The notes under the pieces: generated by a model | What the model saw: the letters and a program-made list of their open reading frames with translations, nothing else | The model's database searches: none | Told to the model about the DNA's origin: nothing | From: Ruminococcus sp. | GTDB lineage: Bacteria; Bacillota; Clostridia; Oscillospirales; Ruminococcaceae | Direction of reading: 5' to 3' | NCBI GenBank assembly: GCA_021202895.1 | Contig: JAJQCE010000004.1 | Span: 139,219-203,211 of the forward strand | DNA: 63,993 nt | Program-made: the position numbers and the translations under genes | Shown: positions 52,900 to 60,608 of the stretch, in pieces | Numbering within the stretch: the stretch's first letter is position 1 | Layout: every line of letters starts with the position of its first letter

Positions 52900-53241
52900 A
52901 TGGAAAGAAAAGAGTTGCTCAGGCTGGTTAAAAGCATGGACTTTGAAGCGGATTATGAAAAATTTTACAGATTTGCACAGACTTATGTTTTTAATTTGCA
53001 GAGAAAGTGCATAGACAGCAGTGATTCTTTATTCAAGGTTTTGAAGTATTGCAAGGACAACTATAGAAGCAAAAATGTAAGCTATCGCTTAGGCTTATCT
53101 GGAAAGTCCGCAAACAAAATTGAACCGTGGTGCAATTTTATAAACAGTCGCAGCTTTGAGCTTGAAAAATTAAGCCTTGAAGAATTAAATTATGTTTTCG
53201 GCTGCTGTGCCAGACTTTGTAAAGTAAAGAAATCGAGATAG
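52900..53241 (+). CDS. Small helical CRISPR-associated protein, unassigned
   Basis: A 113-residue helical protein (LLRLVKSMDFEADYEKFYRFAQTY, LEKLSLEELNYVFGCCARLC) behind AAAGGCGGTG. Its size and place between the RAMPs and the ring-nuclease-like gene suggest a second small subunit or an accessory protein. I do not recognise the family. Confidence 0.6.
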   Translation: MERKELLRLVKSMDFEADYEKFYRFAQTYVFNLQRKCIDSSDSLFKVLKYCKDNYRSKNVSYRLGLSGKSANKIEPWCNFINSRSFELEKLSLEELNYVFGCCARLCKVKKSR

Positions 53242-53249
53242 GTGAGAAA

Positions 53250-53609
53250 ATGCTTGTTAATTTTACAAACCACAAGTACGAGGCTTGGTCCGATGAGCAA
53301 AAATCGGCTGCACAAAAATGGGGAGAGGTTATAGATCTGCCTTTTCCTAATGTAAAGCCGCAGGCTTCAAAAGCTGATGTAGAAAAAATGGCGCAGTCAT
53401 TTTCTGGAAAAATAATTTCCATGAAGCCCTGCGCTGTAGTTGCGCAGGGAGAAATGACGCTTTGCTTTGCTGTTGTAAACAGACTCAAAGCAGCTGAAAT
53501 ATCAGTATTTGCAGCAACATCTGAAAGGACTATAATTGAGAAAACTGATGAAGATGGAAACTCTGTAAGAACATCTGTCTTTAAATTTGTTCAGTTCAGG
53601 GAATATTAA
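53250..53609 (+). CDS. Candidate ring nuclease (Csx15/Csx16/Csx20 type)
   Basis: A 119-residue Rossmann-like protein starting MLVNFTNHKYEAWSDEQKSAA, then WGEVIDLPFPNVKP, VVAQGEMTLCFAVVNRLKAAEISVFAATSER and a C-terminal FKFVQFREY. This pattern belongs, from memory, to one of the small CRISPR-linked families Csx15, Csx16 or Csx20, proposed to cleave cyclic oligoadenylate and switch the response off. I cannot tell which one. It lies next to the CARF-HEPN effector, as an off-switch would. Confidence 0.65.
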   Translation: MLVNFTNHKYEAWSDEQKSAAQKWGEVIDLPFPNVKPQASKADVEKMAQSFSGKIISMKPCAVVAQGEMTLCFAVVNRLKAAEISVFAATSERTIIEKTDEDGNSVRTSVFKFVQFREY

Positions 53610-53624
53610 ATTGGAGGTCGGAAA

Positions 53625-55358
53625 ATGAATATTTTGATAACGAATATTAGTTTGCTCAGCAGCACAAAAGAAGGTGTATGTAGTAAAGAAAAAATAAAAT
53701 ATAATGATGAAATTGTTGGCGAAATAGAAGCTTTGCAGACTAACGAAGCATGCTGTAAATATTTGATGAAAAAGCTTAATATGAATGGTGAAAAGATAGA
53801 TAATGTTATTTGTCTATATACTGACAAAGTAAAAAATGATGAAATTGAGATCGAAATACTTAAAGATATACTTAAAAATGCAAAAAAAACGAGTCTTGAG
53901 TATTTTAAATATTCAGTTCAAAATTTTATAAAAAGTCAATCTCCTGAATTTTCAGAAATAGATCTTGGTAAATCAGCAGAAAATAATAACTTTGACAAGC
54001 CATTAAAGGATATAGCGGATGAAATTAATAAACTGGCAAATGGAAAGAAAAAGGATGAGGTCAATATTTATTTGGATATAGCTGGTGGTTTTAGAAATAT
54101 ATCTGTTCTCATTCAGCAACTTGTTAAATTTTTAACCTATTACGGATATAAGGTTGAAGCTTACTATACCTCGTTAGACACAAAAAATTTTTTTAGCTGC
54201 GAAAACGCTTACCGGCAGATGGATATTCTTGATGCCGTTAATGAGTTCGTAACTACGGGTAAATCTAAGCAGCTGAGCGAATATTTTGACGGTTATGAAG
54301 ACGAAAATGTAAATGAGCTTCTGTCCTTCATGCGTAAATTTTCATATTCAATTCAGCTTTGCAGCGTTGGAGATTTAGATAAAATACTTAATAATATGAG
54401 TAAAAGTCTTGATGCACTTGAAAAATCCGAAATTGCTCGAGCAGAAAATGTTTTTCTGCTTAAACTTATGATTCCGCTTATAAAGTCTAAATTTTTTTCC
54501 GATGAAAGTGGAAAACCCAAAATTGATTATACACAAATAATTCAGTGGTGTTTGGACAATGGATATATACAGCAGGCTTTGACAATTTATGTGGAGAAAA
54601 TCCCAGAATATTTTTTCACAAAAAATATTTTGTCGGTTGACACAGATAGTGAATATTATAAAGAAATTGAAAAAGAAAGTAAAAATAGTCCTACTAAGTC
54701 AAATGCTTATGCAACTCTTTTTTATGAGAAAATATTGGCAAATGCATTAACCGATAGTGAGAGAGAGATTGAAGTTGCGCGTAATGAAATAGGCTATGCA
54801 TTTTCAAAATATAATATAAAAACAAAAAATAAAAATAGCAAATTGAAGCTACTCATTAAAGAACTTCATAAGATTTGTAATTCTAAATATGAGTTTTCGG
54901 ATTCAGTAAAGCAAATTCAAGATAAAGAAATCAAAGATTATTTAAATACAATAATCAAAAATAGTAAACCAAAAGATAAAGATGACTTGATAGATCGTGT
55001 TAAGGAAAATAAAAAGTTGTTGTCTAAATATTTAAATATACAAAAAGAATCAGGAGATTCATGTGATATAAAAAAAATAAGAACAGATAAGCTTTGTATT
55101 GATAATTTCCCTGATGAAATTAAGCTAAATACATCTTTGCAGAATATAAAAGATGCTCTTAATAATTACATAGAAATAAAATGGATTCGCAATCATATAA
55201 ATCATGCCAGTGATGAGGATTATGAAAATTCATCTATTGAAATTAATATCCCCTCCCAAACTGTATCAGAGCAGTATGATAAAATTTTTGAAACAATTCA
55301 TGAATCATTAGAACAGATAAGAAATATTGAGATAAATAAAGAATTGGCTCTTGTTTAG
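53625..55358 (+). CDS. CARF-HEPN effector ribonuclease (Csm6/Csx1-like, TM1812-type)
   Basis: A 577-residue protein behind GGAGGTC. The N-terminal CARF domain opens with ILITNISLLSSTK and carries the ligand-loop motif DIAGGFRN (Asp151-Asn158), typical of TM1812/Csx1 sensors of cyclic oligoadenylate. A long helical middle follows. The C-terminus has the HEPN catalytic motif R-x4-H: Arg522 to His527 in WIRNHINHA. It should be a non-specific RNase switched on by Cas10 product. It is clearly richer in AT and Lys/Asn codons than its neighbours, suggesting separate acquisition. Confidence 0.9.
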   Translation: MNILITNISLLSSTKEGVCSKEKIKYNDEIVGEIEALQTNEACCKYLMKKLNMNGEKIDNVICLYTDKVKNDEIEIEILKDILKNAKKTSLEYFKYSVQNFIKSQSPEFSEIDLGKSAENNNFDKPLKDIADEINKLANGKKKDEVNIYLDIAGGFRNISVLIQQLVKFLTYYGYKVEAYYTSLDTKNFFSCENAYRQMDILDAVNEFVTTGKSKQLSEYFDGYEDENVNELLSFMRKFSYSIQLCSVGDLDKILNNMSKSLDALEKSEIARAENVFLLKLMIPLIKSKFFSDESGKPKIDYTQIIQWCLDNGYIQQALTIYVEKIPEYFFTKNILSVDTDSEYYKEIEKESKNSPTKSNAYATLFYEKILANALTDSEREIEVARNEIGYAFSKYNIKTKNKNSKLKLLIKELHKICNSKYEFSDSVKQIQDKEIKDYLNTIIKNSKPKDKDDLIDRVKENKKLLSKYLNIQKESGDSCDIKKIRTDKLCIDNFPDEIKLNTSLQNIKDALNNYIEIKWIRNHINHASDEDYENSSIEINIPSQTVSEQYDKIFETIHESLEQIRNIEINKELALV

Positions 55359-55426
55359 TCAATTAATGCTATAAAGCTATGATATTTTTGATGGGAAATT
55401 TGCTGTATAAATCTGGTGGTGTTATT

Positions 55427-56272
55427 TTGAAAGCATACGGCTTTAAAATTGAAATGTATGGTGATACAAGCGTGCTTCCCGAATGGATGGGTTCGGCTGT
55501 AAGGGGCGCAATTGGAACCGAGCTGATAAAGCTCAGGTGTATTTATGATAAGATGAGCTGTGACGATTGTCTGTCAGTTTTTGAATGCAGCGCAAAGAAA
55601 ATGCTGCTCACTTCCGATACAAGAGATTCACAGCTTAGCGTTAATCCCTATGTTGTGCGAAACAGCATTGCATTTGAAAATAGAATCAGCTTTGAAATTA
55701 TTCTGTTTGGAGATGGAATGTCCTGTGCAGGCGATATTTTCCGTGTTTTAATGAATGGACTGACACTTTTTCATCATAAATTCAGGCTTTGCTCTGTCAT
55801 GGATATTTTCACTTCAAATCAAATTTACAACGGATTTATTTGGAACGATTTTGAGCCTTTTGAAATTGAAAAGCAAAGCTTTGGAAGCGGCGAGCTAACC
55901 GTAACCTTTACTACTCCCTGGATAAATAAATCGCAAAAAAAGCGCACAGATTTTGACTACTTTATCAGAGCCTGCATAAGGCGTGCAACCTCTGCAATGA
56001 AGGCTTGCGATATTGAGCTTTGTATCGATTTCAACAAGCTTTTTAGCCATGCAAAATCAGTTGAAACGCTTTCTCAAAGCCTTGAGCTTAAACCGATTTC
56101 AAGATATTCTTCTCGCACTGATACAAAGATGAATTTGAATGGATTTGTAGGCAGTATTGTTTTCAGCGGCGACTTTGAGGAATTTTCTGATTTTCTTTCT
56201 ATATGCGAGTATATTGGAATCGGCAAGCTTTGCGTCATGGGTCTGAGACAATTTACTATTGCTTACCTCTAA
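55427..56272 (+). CDS. cas6: CRISPR endoribonuclease Cas6
   Basis: Cas6 cuts the repeat RNA to make crRNAs. I prefer a TTG at 55427 (MKAYGFKIEMYGD) behind GGTGGTG; an ATG at 55379 lacks a ribosome site. The ~281-residue protein has two ferredoxin-like halves: VLPEWMGSAVRGAIGTELIKL at the N-terminus, FTTPWI in the second half, and a C-terminal glycine-rich loop (YIGIGKLCVMGLRQFTIAYL). CDDCLSVFEC could bind metal. It is the last cas gene. Its stop codon is part of a 36-bp repeat-like sequence. Confidence 0.85.
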   Translation: MKAYGFKIEMYGDTSVLPEWMGSAVRGAIGTELIKLRCIYDKMSCDDCLSVFECSAKKMLLTSDTRDSQLSVNPYVVRNSIAFENRISFEIILFGDGMSCAGDIFRVLMNGLTLFHHKFRLCSVMDIFTSNQIYNGFIWNDFEPFEIEKQSFGSGELTVTFTTPWINKSQKKRTDFDYFIRACIRRATSAMKACDIELCIDFNKLFSHAKSVETLSQSLELKPISRYSSRTDTKMNLNGFVGSIVFSGDFEEFSDFLSICEYIGIGKLCVMGLRQFTIAYL

Positions 56273-56305
56273 AACCCTTGTCGTATCTGCACTACAATGG
56301 TTTTA
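56270..56305. CRISPR. Lone 36-bp CRISPR-repeat-like sequence
   Basis: A 36-base segment, the commonest repeat length, opens with TAAAACC and closes with GGTTTTA, perfect inverted ends as in many CRISPR repeats. It begins in the cas6 stop codon. No second copy follows in the next 130 bases or elsewhere in the window that I could see, so it is at most a solitary or decayed repeat. Confidence 0.3.
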
Positions 56306-56404
56306 AAATATTGAGCTGAGTGAATTTTTAAGCTGTAAAGCTAAAACCAGAGCGAATAAAAAGCCTGTAATAGATGGTATTAAAACGAGAATATAGAGGA
56401 TGAA

Positions 56405-57301
56405 ATGGCTATGATTGAAACAAGACTTTTGAAGTACTTTTTGACTGTGGCAAGAGAGAAAAATCTCACCAGAGCCGCCAGTTTGCTTTATATCACTCAG
56501 CCTACTCTGAGCCGCCAGATGACGCTTCTGGAGGAGGAGCTTGGCGTGCAGTTTTTTGAACGCAGCAGTCGCCCGCTAAAGCTCACCGATGAGGGAATAC
56601 TTTTGATGCGCCGTGCTGAGGAAATTCTTGAACTCGTTGAAAAAACTCAGAATGAGCTTTCGGTTGGCGAGGAAATGGTCGAGGGAGGCGTTTCAATCGG
56701 CTGCGGCGAGCTTTCCAGCGTAAAGCTGCTATGCGAATGGATTGCTCACTTTCGGCAGCAGTATCCGCACGTTTCCTTTGAGGTTTACACTGCAAATGCA
56801 GACAGTATAAAAAAGCGTATGGAAAACGGTCTGACGGACATAGGACTGCTTCTTGAGCCTATCGACATAGAACGCTATGAATATATGCGTATGCCAGTTA
56901 AGGAACGCTGGGCGGCTCTTATGCCATTAGGTGTGCCGCTTGCAAAACGTCAAGCCGTGACCGCAAAGGAGCTTTCAGATATTCCAGTGATTCTCCCCAG
57001 CCGCCAAAAGGTGCAGAGCGAGGTGGCAAACTGGTTCGGAGAAAGCTTTGAAAGCTTAAATATTGCCGCTGTAAGCAACCTGAGTACAAATGCTGCTCTG
57101 CTAGTTCAGGCAGGCTTAGGCTATGCGCTTACCATTGAAGGTTCAATGCCGTTTATGGATCAGACCGATATATCTATGGTGCCGCTGTCGCCGCCGCTGT
57201 ATTCCACGTCTGTAATTGCATGGAAAAGGAATCAGCCGTTTTCCGCCGCAGTAAAACGCTTCATCAAGTACGTAAAATGCCTGAAAAGCATGGAACAATA
57301 A
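56405..57301 (+). CDS. LysR-family transcriptional regulator
   Basis: A 298-residue regulator; an ATG six bases later (56411, MIETRLLKYFLTV) is an equally good start. The N-terminal winged helix-turn-helix is LTRAASLLYITQPTLSRQMTLLEEELGVQFFERSSRPLKLTDEG. A periplasmic-binding-like effector domain follows (VSIGCGELSSVKLLCEWIAHF). It is read in the same direction as the aldo/keto reductase, cupin and flavodoxin genes, and probably responds to a small electrophile or alcohol and activates them. Confidence 0.93.
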   Translation: MAMIETRLLKYFLTVAREKNLTRAASLLYITQPTLSRQMTLLEEELGVQFFERSSRPLKLTDEGILLMRRAEEILELVEKTQNELSVGEEMVEGGVSIGCGELSSVKLLCEWIAHFRQQYPHVSFEVYTANADSIKKRMENGLTDIGLLLEPIDIERYEYMRMPVKERWAALMPLGVPLAKRQAVTAKELSDIPVILPSRQKVQSEVANWFGESFESLNIAAVSNLSTNAALLVQAGLGYALTIEGSMPFMDQTDISMVPLSPPLYSTSVIAWKRNQPFSAAVKRFIKYVKCLKSMEQ

Positions 57302-57315
57302 TAGATAATAAGTAT

Positions 57316-57344
57316 TTGACATAGTATGAAAACAGATGTATAAT
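57316..57344 (+). promoter_or_regulatory. Promoter of the reductase operon
   Basis: TTGACA (57316-57321), 17 bases, TATAAT (57339-57344), 64 bases before the aldo/keto reductase. Confidence 0.8.
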
Positions 57345-57407
57345 GAGTGTATCAAAGCAAATCAGCTTTAATACACTTCATTTTTTTTGTGAAAGGAGCA
57401 AAAATTC

Positions 57408-58266
57408 ATGATTATTCAGGAAAAATATAAGCTTTCAAACGGAGTTGAAATTCCGAAGCTGGGACTTGGCACATGGTTTATTCCAGACGACAGAGCCGCT
57501 CAGGTTGTCAGGGACGCAGTTAAGCTAGGTTATCGACATATTGACACTGCGCAGGCTTACGGAAATGAGCGGGGAGTAGGCGAGGGAGTAAAAAGCTGCG
57601 GTATAAAAGCGCAGTGAGATTTTTGTAACCACAAAGCTTGCAGCCGAAGCAAAGAGCTATGAAACGGCGGCAAAGGCGATTGACGGCTCGCTTTTAACTG
57701 CGGGCTTAGACTATTTCGATTTAATGCTTATACACGCTCCTCAGCCGTGGTCGGATTTCAGAGGAGGCAGCTACAGCGAGGAAAATCGTGAGGCATGGAG
57801 AGCATTGGAGGATGCTTACAAAGCAGGGAAGCTGCGTGCAATTGGAATTTCTAATTTTGAGAAAGCGGACATTGACAGTCTTTTGAGCGAATGTGAAATT
57901 TCACCTATGGTAAATCAGCTTTTGGCGCATATCAGCAACACGCCGTTTGAGCTTATTGAGTATAACAAAAAGTGCGGGATGGTTACGGAGGCATATTCTC
58001 CGATTGCGCACGGAGAGATTTTGAAAAATCAACAGTTAATTTCAATGGCGGAGCGTTACAAGGTGAGCGTTTCACAGCTTTGTATTCGTTACACACTTCA
58101 GCTTGACACACTGCCGCTGCCAAAGACGGCAAACCCTGAGCATATGGCTGAAAATGCACAGCTTGATTTTGAAATTTCAGATCAGGATATGCAGACGCTT
58201 AAGAGCATTGATACTATCGAAAGCTACGGAGAGTACAGCATATTCCCGGTTTTCAGTAAAAAATAA
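57408..58266 (+). pseudogene. Aldo/keto reductase, broken by a one-base insertion
   Basis: The NADPH-dependent reductase starts behind AAAGGAG with KLSNGVEIPKLGLGTWF and the catalytic region HIDTAQAYGNERGVG. The frame then hits a stop at 57615-57617 (GIKAQ). From 57610 the next frame gives RSEIFVTTKLAAEAKSYETA, with the active-site Lys in TTKL, and stays open to 58266 (SNFEKADIDSLLSE, YSPIAHGEIL). One extra base near 57606-57610 explains it. The rest of the ~285-residue protein is complete, so it is recent decay or a sequencing error. Confidence 0.88.
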
Positions 58267-58280
58267 GGAGGAAACAAGCA

Positions 58281-58688
58281 ATGGAAGAATTTAAGGATAT
58301 TTTCCCAAGAGGAAAAGAGAATACCGCATTTGCAAAGTACTTTGTAGGTCAGAGCTATCTCAATATGCTTTCAACCGAGCAGACGGTGATTGGAAACGTA
58401 ACCTTTGAGCCAGGCTGCCGCAACAACTGGCATATTCATCACGCTAAGTCAGGCGGAGGTCAGATTCTGCTATGCACGGGCGGCAGAGGATATTATCAGG
58501 AGTGGGGCAAGCAGCCGCGCGAGCTTCATCAGGGAGATGTGGTAAACATTCCTGCGGGAGTAAAGCACTGGCACGGAGCTGCGCCTGACAGCTGGTTTTC
58601 ACATCTGGCAATAGAGGTTTCAGGCGAGGAATGTAAAAACGAATGGTGTGAGCCTGTTTCAGACGATGAATATTATAAGCTTAAATAA
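58281..58688 (+). CDS. Cupin-domain protein
   Basis: A 135-residue single-domain cupin. The metal-binding motifs are NNWHIHHAKSGGGQILLCTGGRGYY (first His, His and Gly) and GDVVNIPAGVKHWHGA (second His). The start follows AAGGAGG. Cupins of this kind are often encoded with aldo/keto reductases and flavodoxins under LysR control, in carbonyl or quinone detoxification. Its reaction is unknown. Confidence 0.9.
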   Translation: MEEFKDIFPRGKENTAFAKYFVGQSYLNMLSTEQTVIGNVTFEPGCRNNWHIHHAKSGGGQILLCTGGRGYYQEWGKQPRELHQGDVVNIPAGVKHWHGAAPDSWFSHLAIEVSGEECKNEWCEPVSDDEYYKLK

Positions 58689-58703
58689 ATACGGAGATAG
58701 AGT

Positions 58704-59184
58704 ATGAGTGTGATAGCTATATACTATTCTTTTGGAGGAAATACACGGGGTATAGCTGAAAAAATTGCGGATGAGCTTGGTGCTGAGATAGCTGAAATTC
58801 GCACAGTGAAGCCGTATATGGGAAGCTATAACGATGTGGTGGAGCAGGGACAGCGTGAGGTAAACAGCGGATATTTGCCAAAGCTAAAGCAAATGGATAT
58901 AGACCTAGAAAAATATGATACGCTTGTTTTAGGCACTCCCGTATGGTGGTACACGCTTGCTCCTGCAATGAGTAGCTTTTTAAGCGAAACAGATTTAAAG
59001 GGCAAGACAATTTATCCGTTTGCGACTAACGGCGGCTGGCTGGGACATACCTTTGAGGATTTTCAAAGGGCGTGCAGGGGAGCTAAGGTTATGGAGGGGG
59101 GTGAATATTCGCTTTAACGAATCAGTGCTGAGAACCCCTCAGTGCGAGATTGACAAATGGGTAAAGCAGATAAAGCAAGAATAG
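58704..59184 (+). pseudogene. Flavodoxin, frameshifted in a G-run
   Basis: An FMN-binding electron carrier. MSVIAIYYSFGGNTRGIAEKIADELGAEI holds the phosphate loop, and VLGTPVWWYTLAPAMSSFL and FATNGGWLGHTFEDF are typical flavodoxin stretches. The frame ends at 59117 after six Gs (59096-59101). With five Gs it reads on as VNIRFNESVLRTPQCEIDKW to a stop at 59184, giving the normal length of ~159 residues. The break is a single homopolymer insertion. Confidence 0.88.
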
Positions 59185-59192
59185 TGATTTTT

Positions 59193-59410
59193 ATGACAAG
59201 GCTTATCGCTTTTTGTTCAAGAACGGACGAAAATTATTTCGGCGGGAAATACCAATATATCACGGTCGGAAATACCGAAAAAGGCGGCAAAGATGATTGT
59301 CGAAGCGACAGGCGGAAAGCTGTTTAAAATCGAATAGAAAATCCCCTATGCTGCAGACTATAAAACCTGCATTGCACAAGAAAAAGGCTTTACAGATTCT
59401 GCAAAAATAA
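59193..59410 (+). pseudogene. Truncated second flavodoxin remnant
   Basis: The frame opens MTRLIAFCSRTDENYFGGKY, then NTEK, and shifts to KAAKMIVEATGGKLFKIE. A stop follows, then KIPYAADYKTCIAQEKGF. This is the N-terminal third of another flavodoxin type with one frameshift, one stop and no C-terminus. It lies directly behind the other flavodoxin. Confidence 0.75.
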
Positions 59411-59426
59411 AAATGAAATTTTGCTT

Positions 59427-59723
59427 TCATTTTTTCCATAACCGAAAGGTCTGCACATAGTTGCAGTCTTTTGGAAGGGTTGGATTAAACAATGCCGTAA
59501 ACAGCGTGACTTTCCCGCAGTGGTTGCATTTTCGGAAACGGTCTTTATAAATTTTGCATAAATGTGTTTGGGGATCCAGATTTTCGCAGGGCTTGTTATA
59601 GTGGATGATTACATCTCCATCGCTCTTTACAGAGCGGGCATAGCAGCATTTTCCGCAACGATTACATAAGGAGTCCCAGTTTTTTCGCCAGTATAACCGA
59701 CTCCTAAAAATATGAAATGACAT
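59427..59723 (-). CDS. Small cysteine-cluster protein (YkgJ-like)
   Basis: The start at 59723 (MSFHIFRSRLYWRKNWDSL) follows GAAGGTC and is adjacent to the stop of the TetR gene. The 98-residue protein contains CNRCGKCC, a second Cys in NKPCENL, HLCKIY and CNHCGK, the spacing of the zinc/iron-chelating YkgJ family. It is co-transcribed with the TetR regulator. The role is unknown. Confidence 0.78.
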   Translation of the reverse strand: MSFHIFRSRLYWRKNWDSLCNRCGKCCYARSVKSDGDVIIHYNKPCENLDPQTHLCKIYKDRFRKCNHCGKVTLFTALFNPTLPKDCNYVQTFRLWKK

Positions 59724-59724
59724 T

Positions 59725-60315
59725 TTATGACCTTCTCTCTGTTTGTTGATCGTTAAGCATTTTATTCTCCTCCGATTCCGAAAGAGGTTTACGTCCGACA
59801 CAGAATATATTTTCGATTATATGGGCAAGCGATTCCTCAATAATCTCTGCCGTAAATTTTTGGCTGTTCCTATAATTCTGAAAGGTGTGCAGCGTACCTA
59901 TAATCAGAAAAGAAAGCTGAATCTCTTCCTCTTCGGAGCGGGCAAATCCGGTATAATATTCTTTTAGCTTTTTTTCCATCTTTGTAAAAAAGATGGAAAA
60001 TCGGTCTTGATAGAGCGGCAGCAGCGCATCCAAATTGGCTTGTACATTGTTTTGCAGTCCCTTAAAAAATTGCTTCGGGTCATAAATCAGACAGTCCTTT
60101 TCTGTAAAGCCGTCCCAAAAATTTTGTATTGCCTCTTCTTCCAATTCTTCGGATAGCGCATAAACATCCACATAATATTTATAGAAAGTACTTTTATTTA
60201 TGAGCGCAATTCGGCAAATGTCTGTCACTTTTACTTTTTCTAGCGGATAGTGCTGCCGCAGCGACAGGAAAGCTTCTCGAATCACTTTTTTGGTTTTGAC
60301 AACGCGTAAATCCAT
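59725..60315 (-). CDS. TetR-family transcriptional repressor
   Basis: A 196-residue regulator with an N-terminal helix-turn-helix (KKVIREAFLSLRQHYPLEKVKVTDICRIALINKSTFYKYYVDVYAL) and a helical ligand domain. Its ribosome site TAAGGAGGAA directly abuts a perfect palindrome, the probable operator. It is divergent from a two-gene ABC exporter whose promoter contains a matching half-site. It should therefore repress itself and the exporter until a toxic ligand binds. Confidence 0.92.
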   Translation of the reverse strand: MDLRVVKTKKVIREAFLSLRQHYPLEKVKVTDICRIALINKSTFYKYYVDVYALSEELEEEAIQNFWDGFTEKDCLIYDPKQFFKGLQNNVQANLDALLPLYQDRFSIFFTKMEKKLKEYYTGFARSEEEEIQLSFLIIGTLHTFQNYRNSQKFTAEIIEESLAHIIENIFCVGRKPLSESEENKMLNDQQTERRS

Positions 60316-60330
60316 GACTTTTCCTCCTTA

Positions 60331-60362
60331 TTATCCAACTATTTTTAAAAATAGTTGGATAA
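60331..60362. promoter_or_regulatory. Perfect palindromic TetR operator
   Basis: A 32-base perfect palindrome with half-site TTATCCAACTATTTTT. It begins 15 bases before the TetR start, overlapping the end of its ribosome site. The size suits a TetR dimer or pair of dimers. Confidence 0.75.
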
Positions 60363-60386
60363 ACTACTGTAGAATAAAATTGATGG

Positions 60387-60415
60387 TTGAATTTATCCAA
60401 CCAGTGTTGTATAAT
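60387..60415 (+). promoter_or_regulatory. Exporter promoter with embedded operator half-site
   Basis: TTGAAT (60387-60392), a 17-base spacer starting TTATCCAACCAGTG, and TATAAT (60410-60415). The spacer carries the operator half-site TTATCCAAC, so bound TetR would block polymerase. The transcript would have a long leader of about 190 bases. Confidence 0.7.
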
Positions 60416-60608
60416 TTTATTATAGCACAAAGGTTTCTGCAAGTCAAGAATTTTTTCAAAGATTTTTCAAAGACATCGGCAGACTGTAGTGTAAAAAATC
60501 CGGAACAAGCCATATTTATCAAATACTTTGGACTGTGTTCGGTACTGCTGCAAAGAAAATTGGCGCAGCAGGTAGAGATAAAAAAGTCGAATGGAGGCAA
60601 AACAAAAC

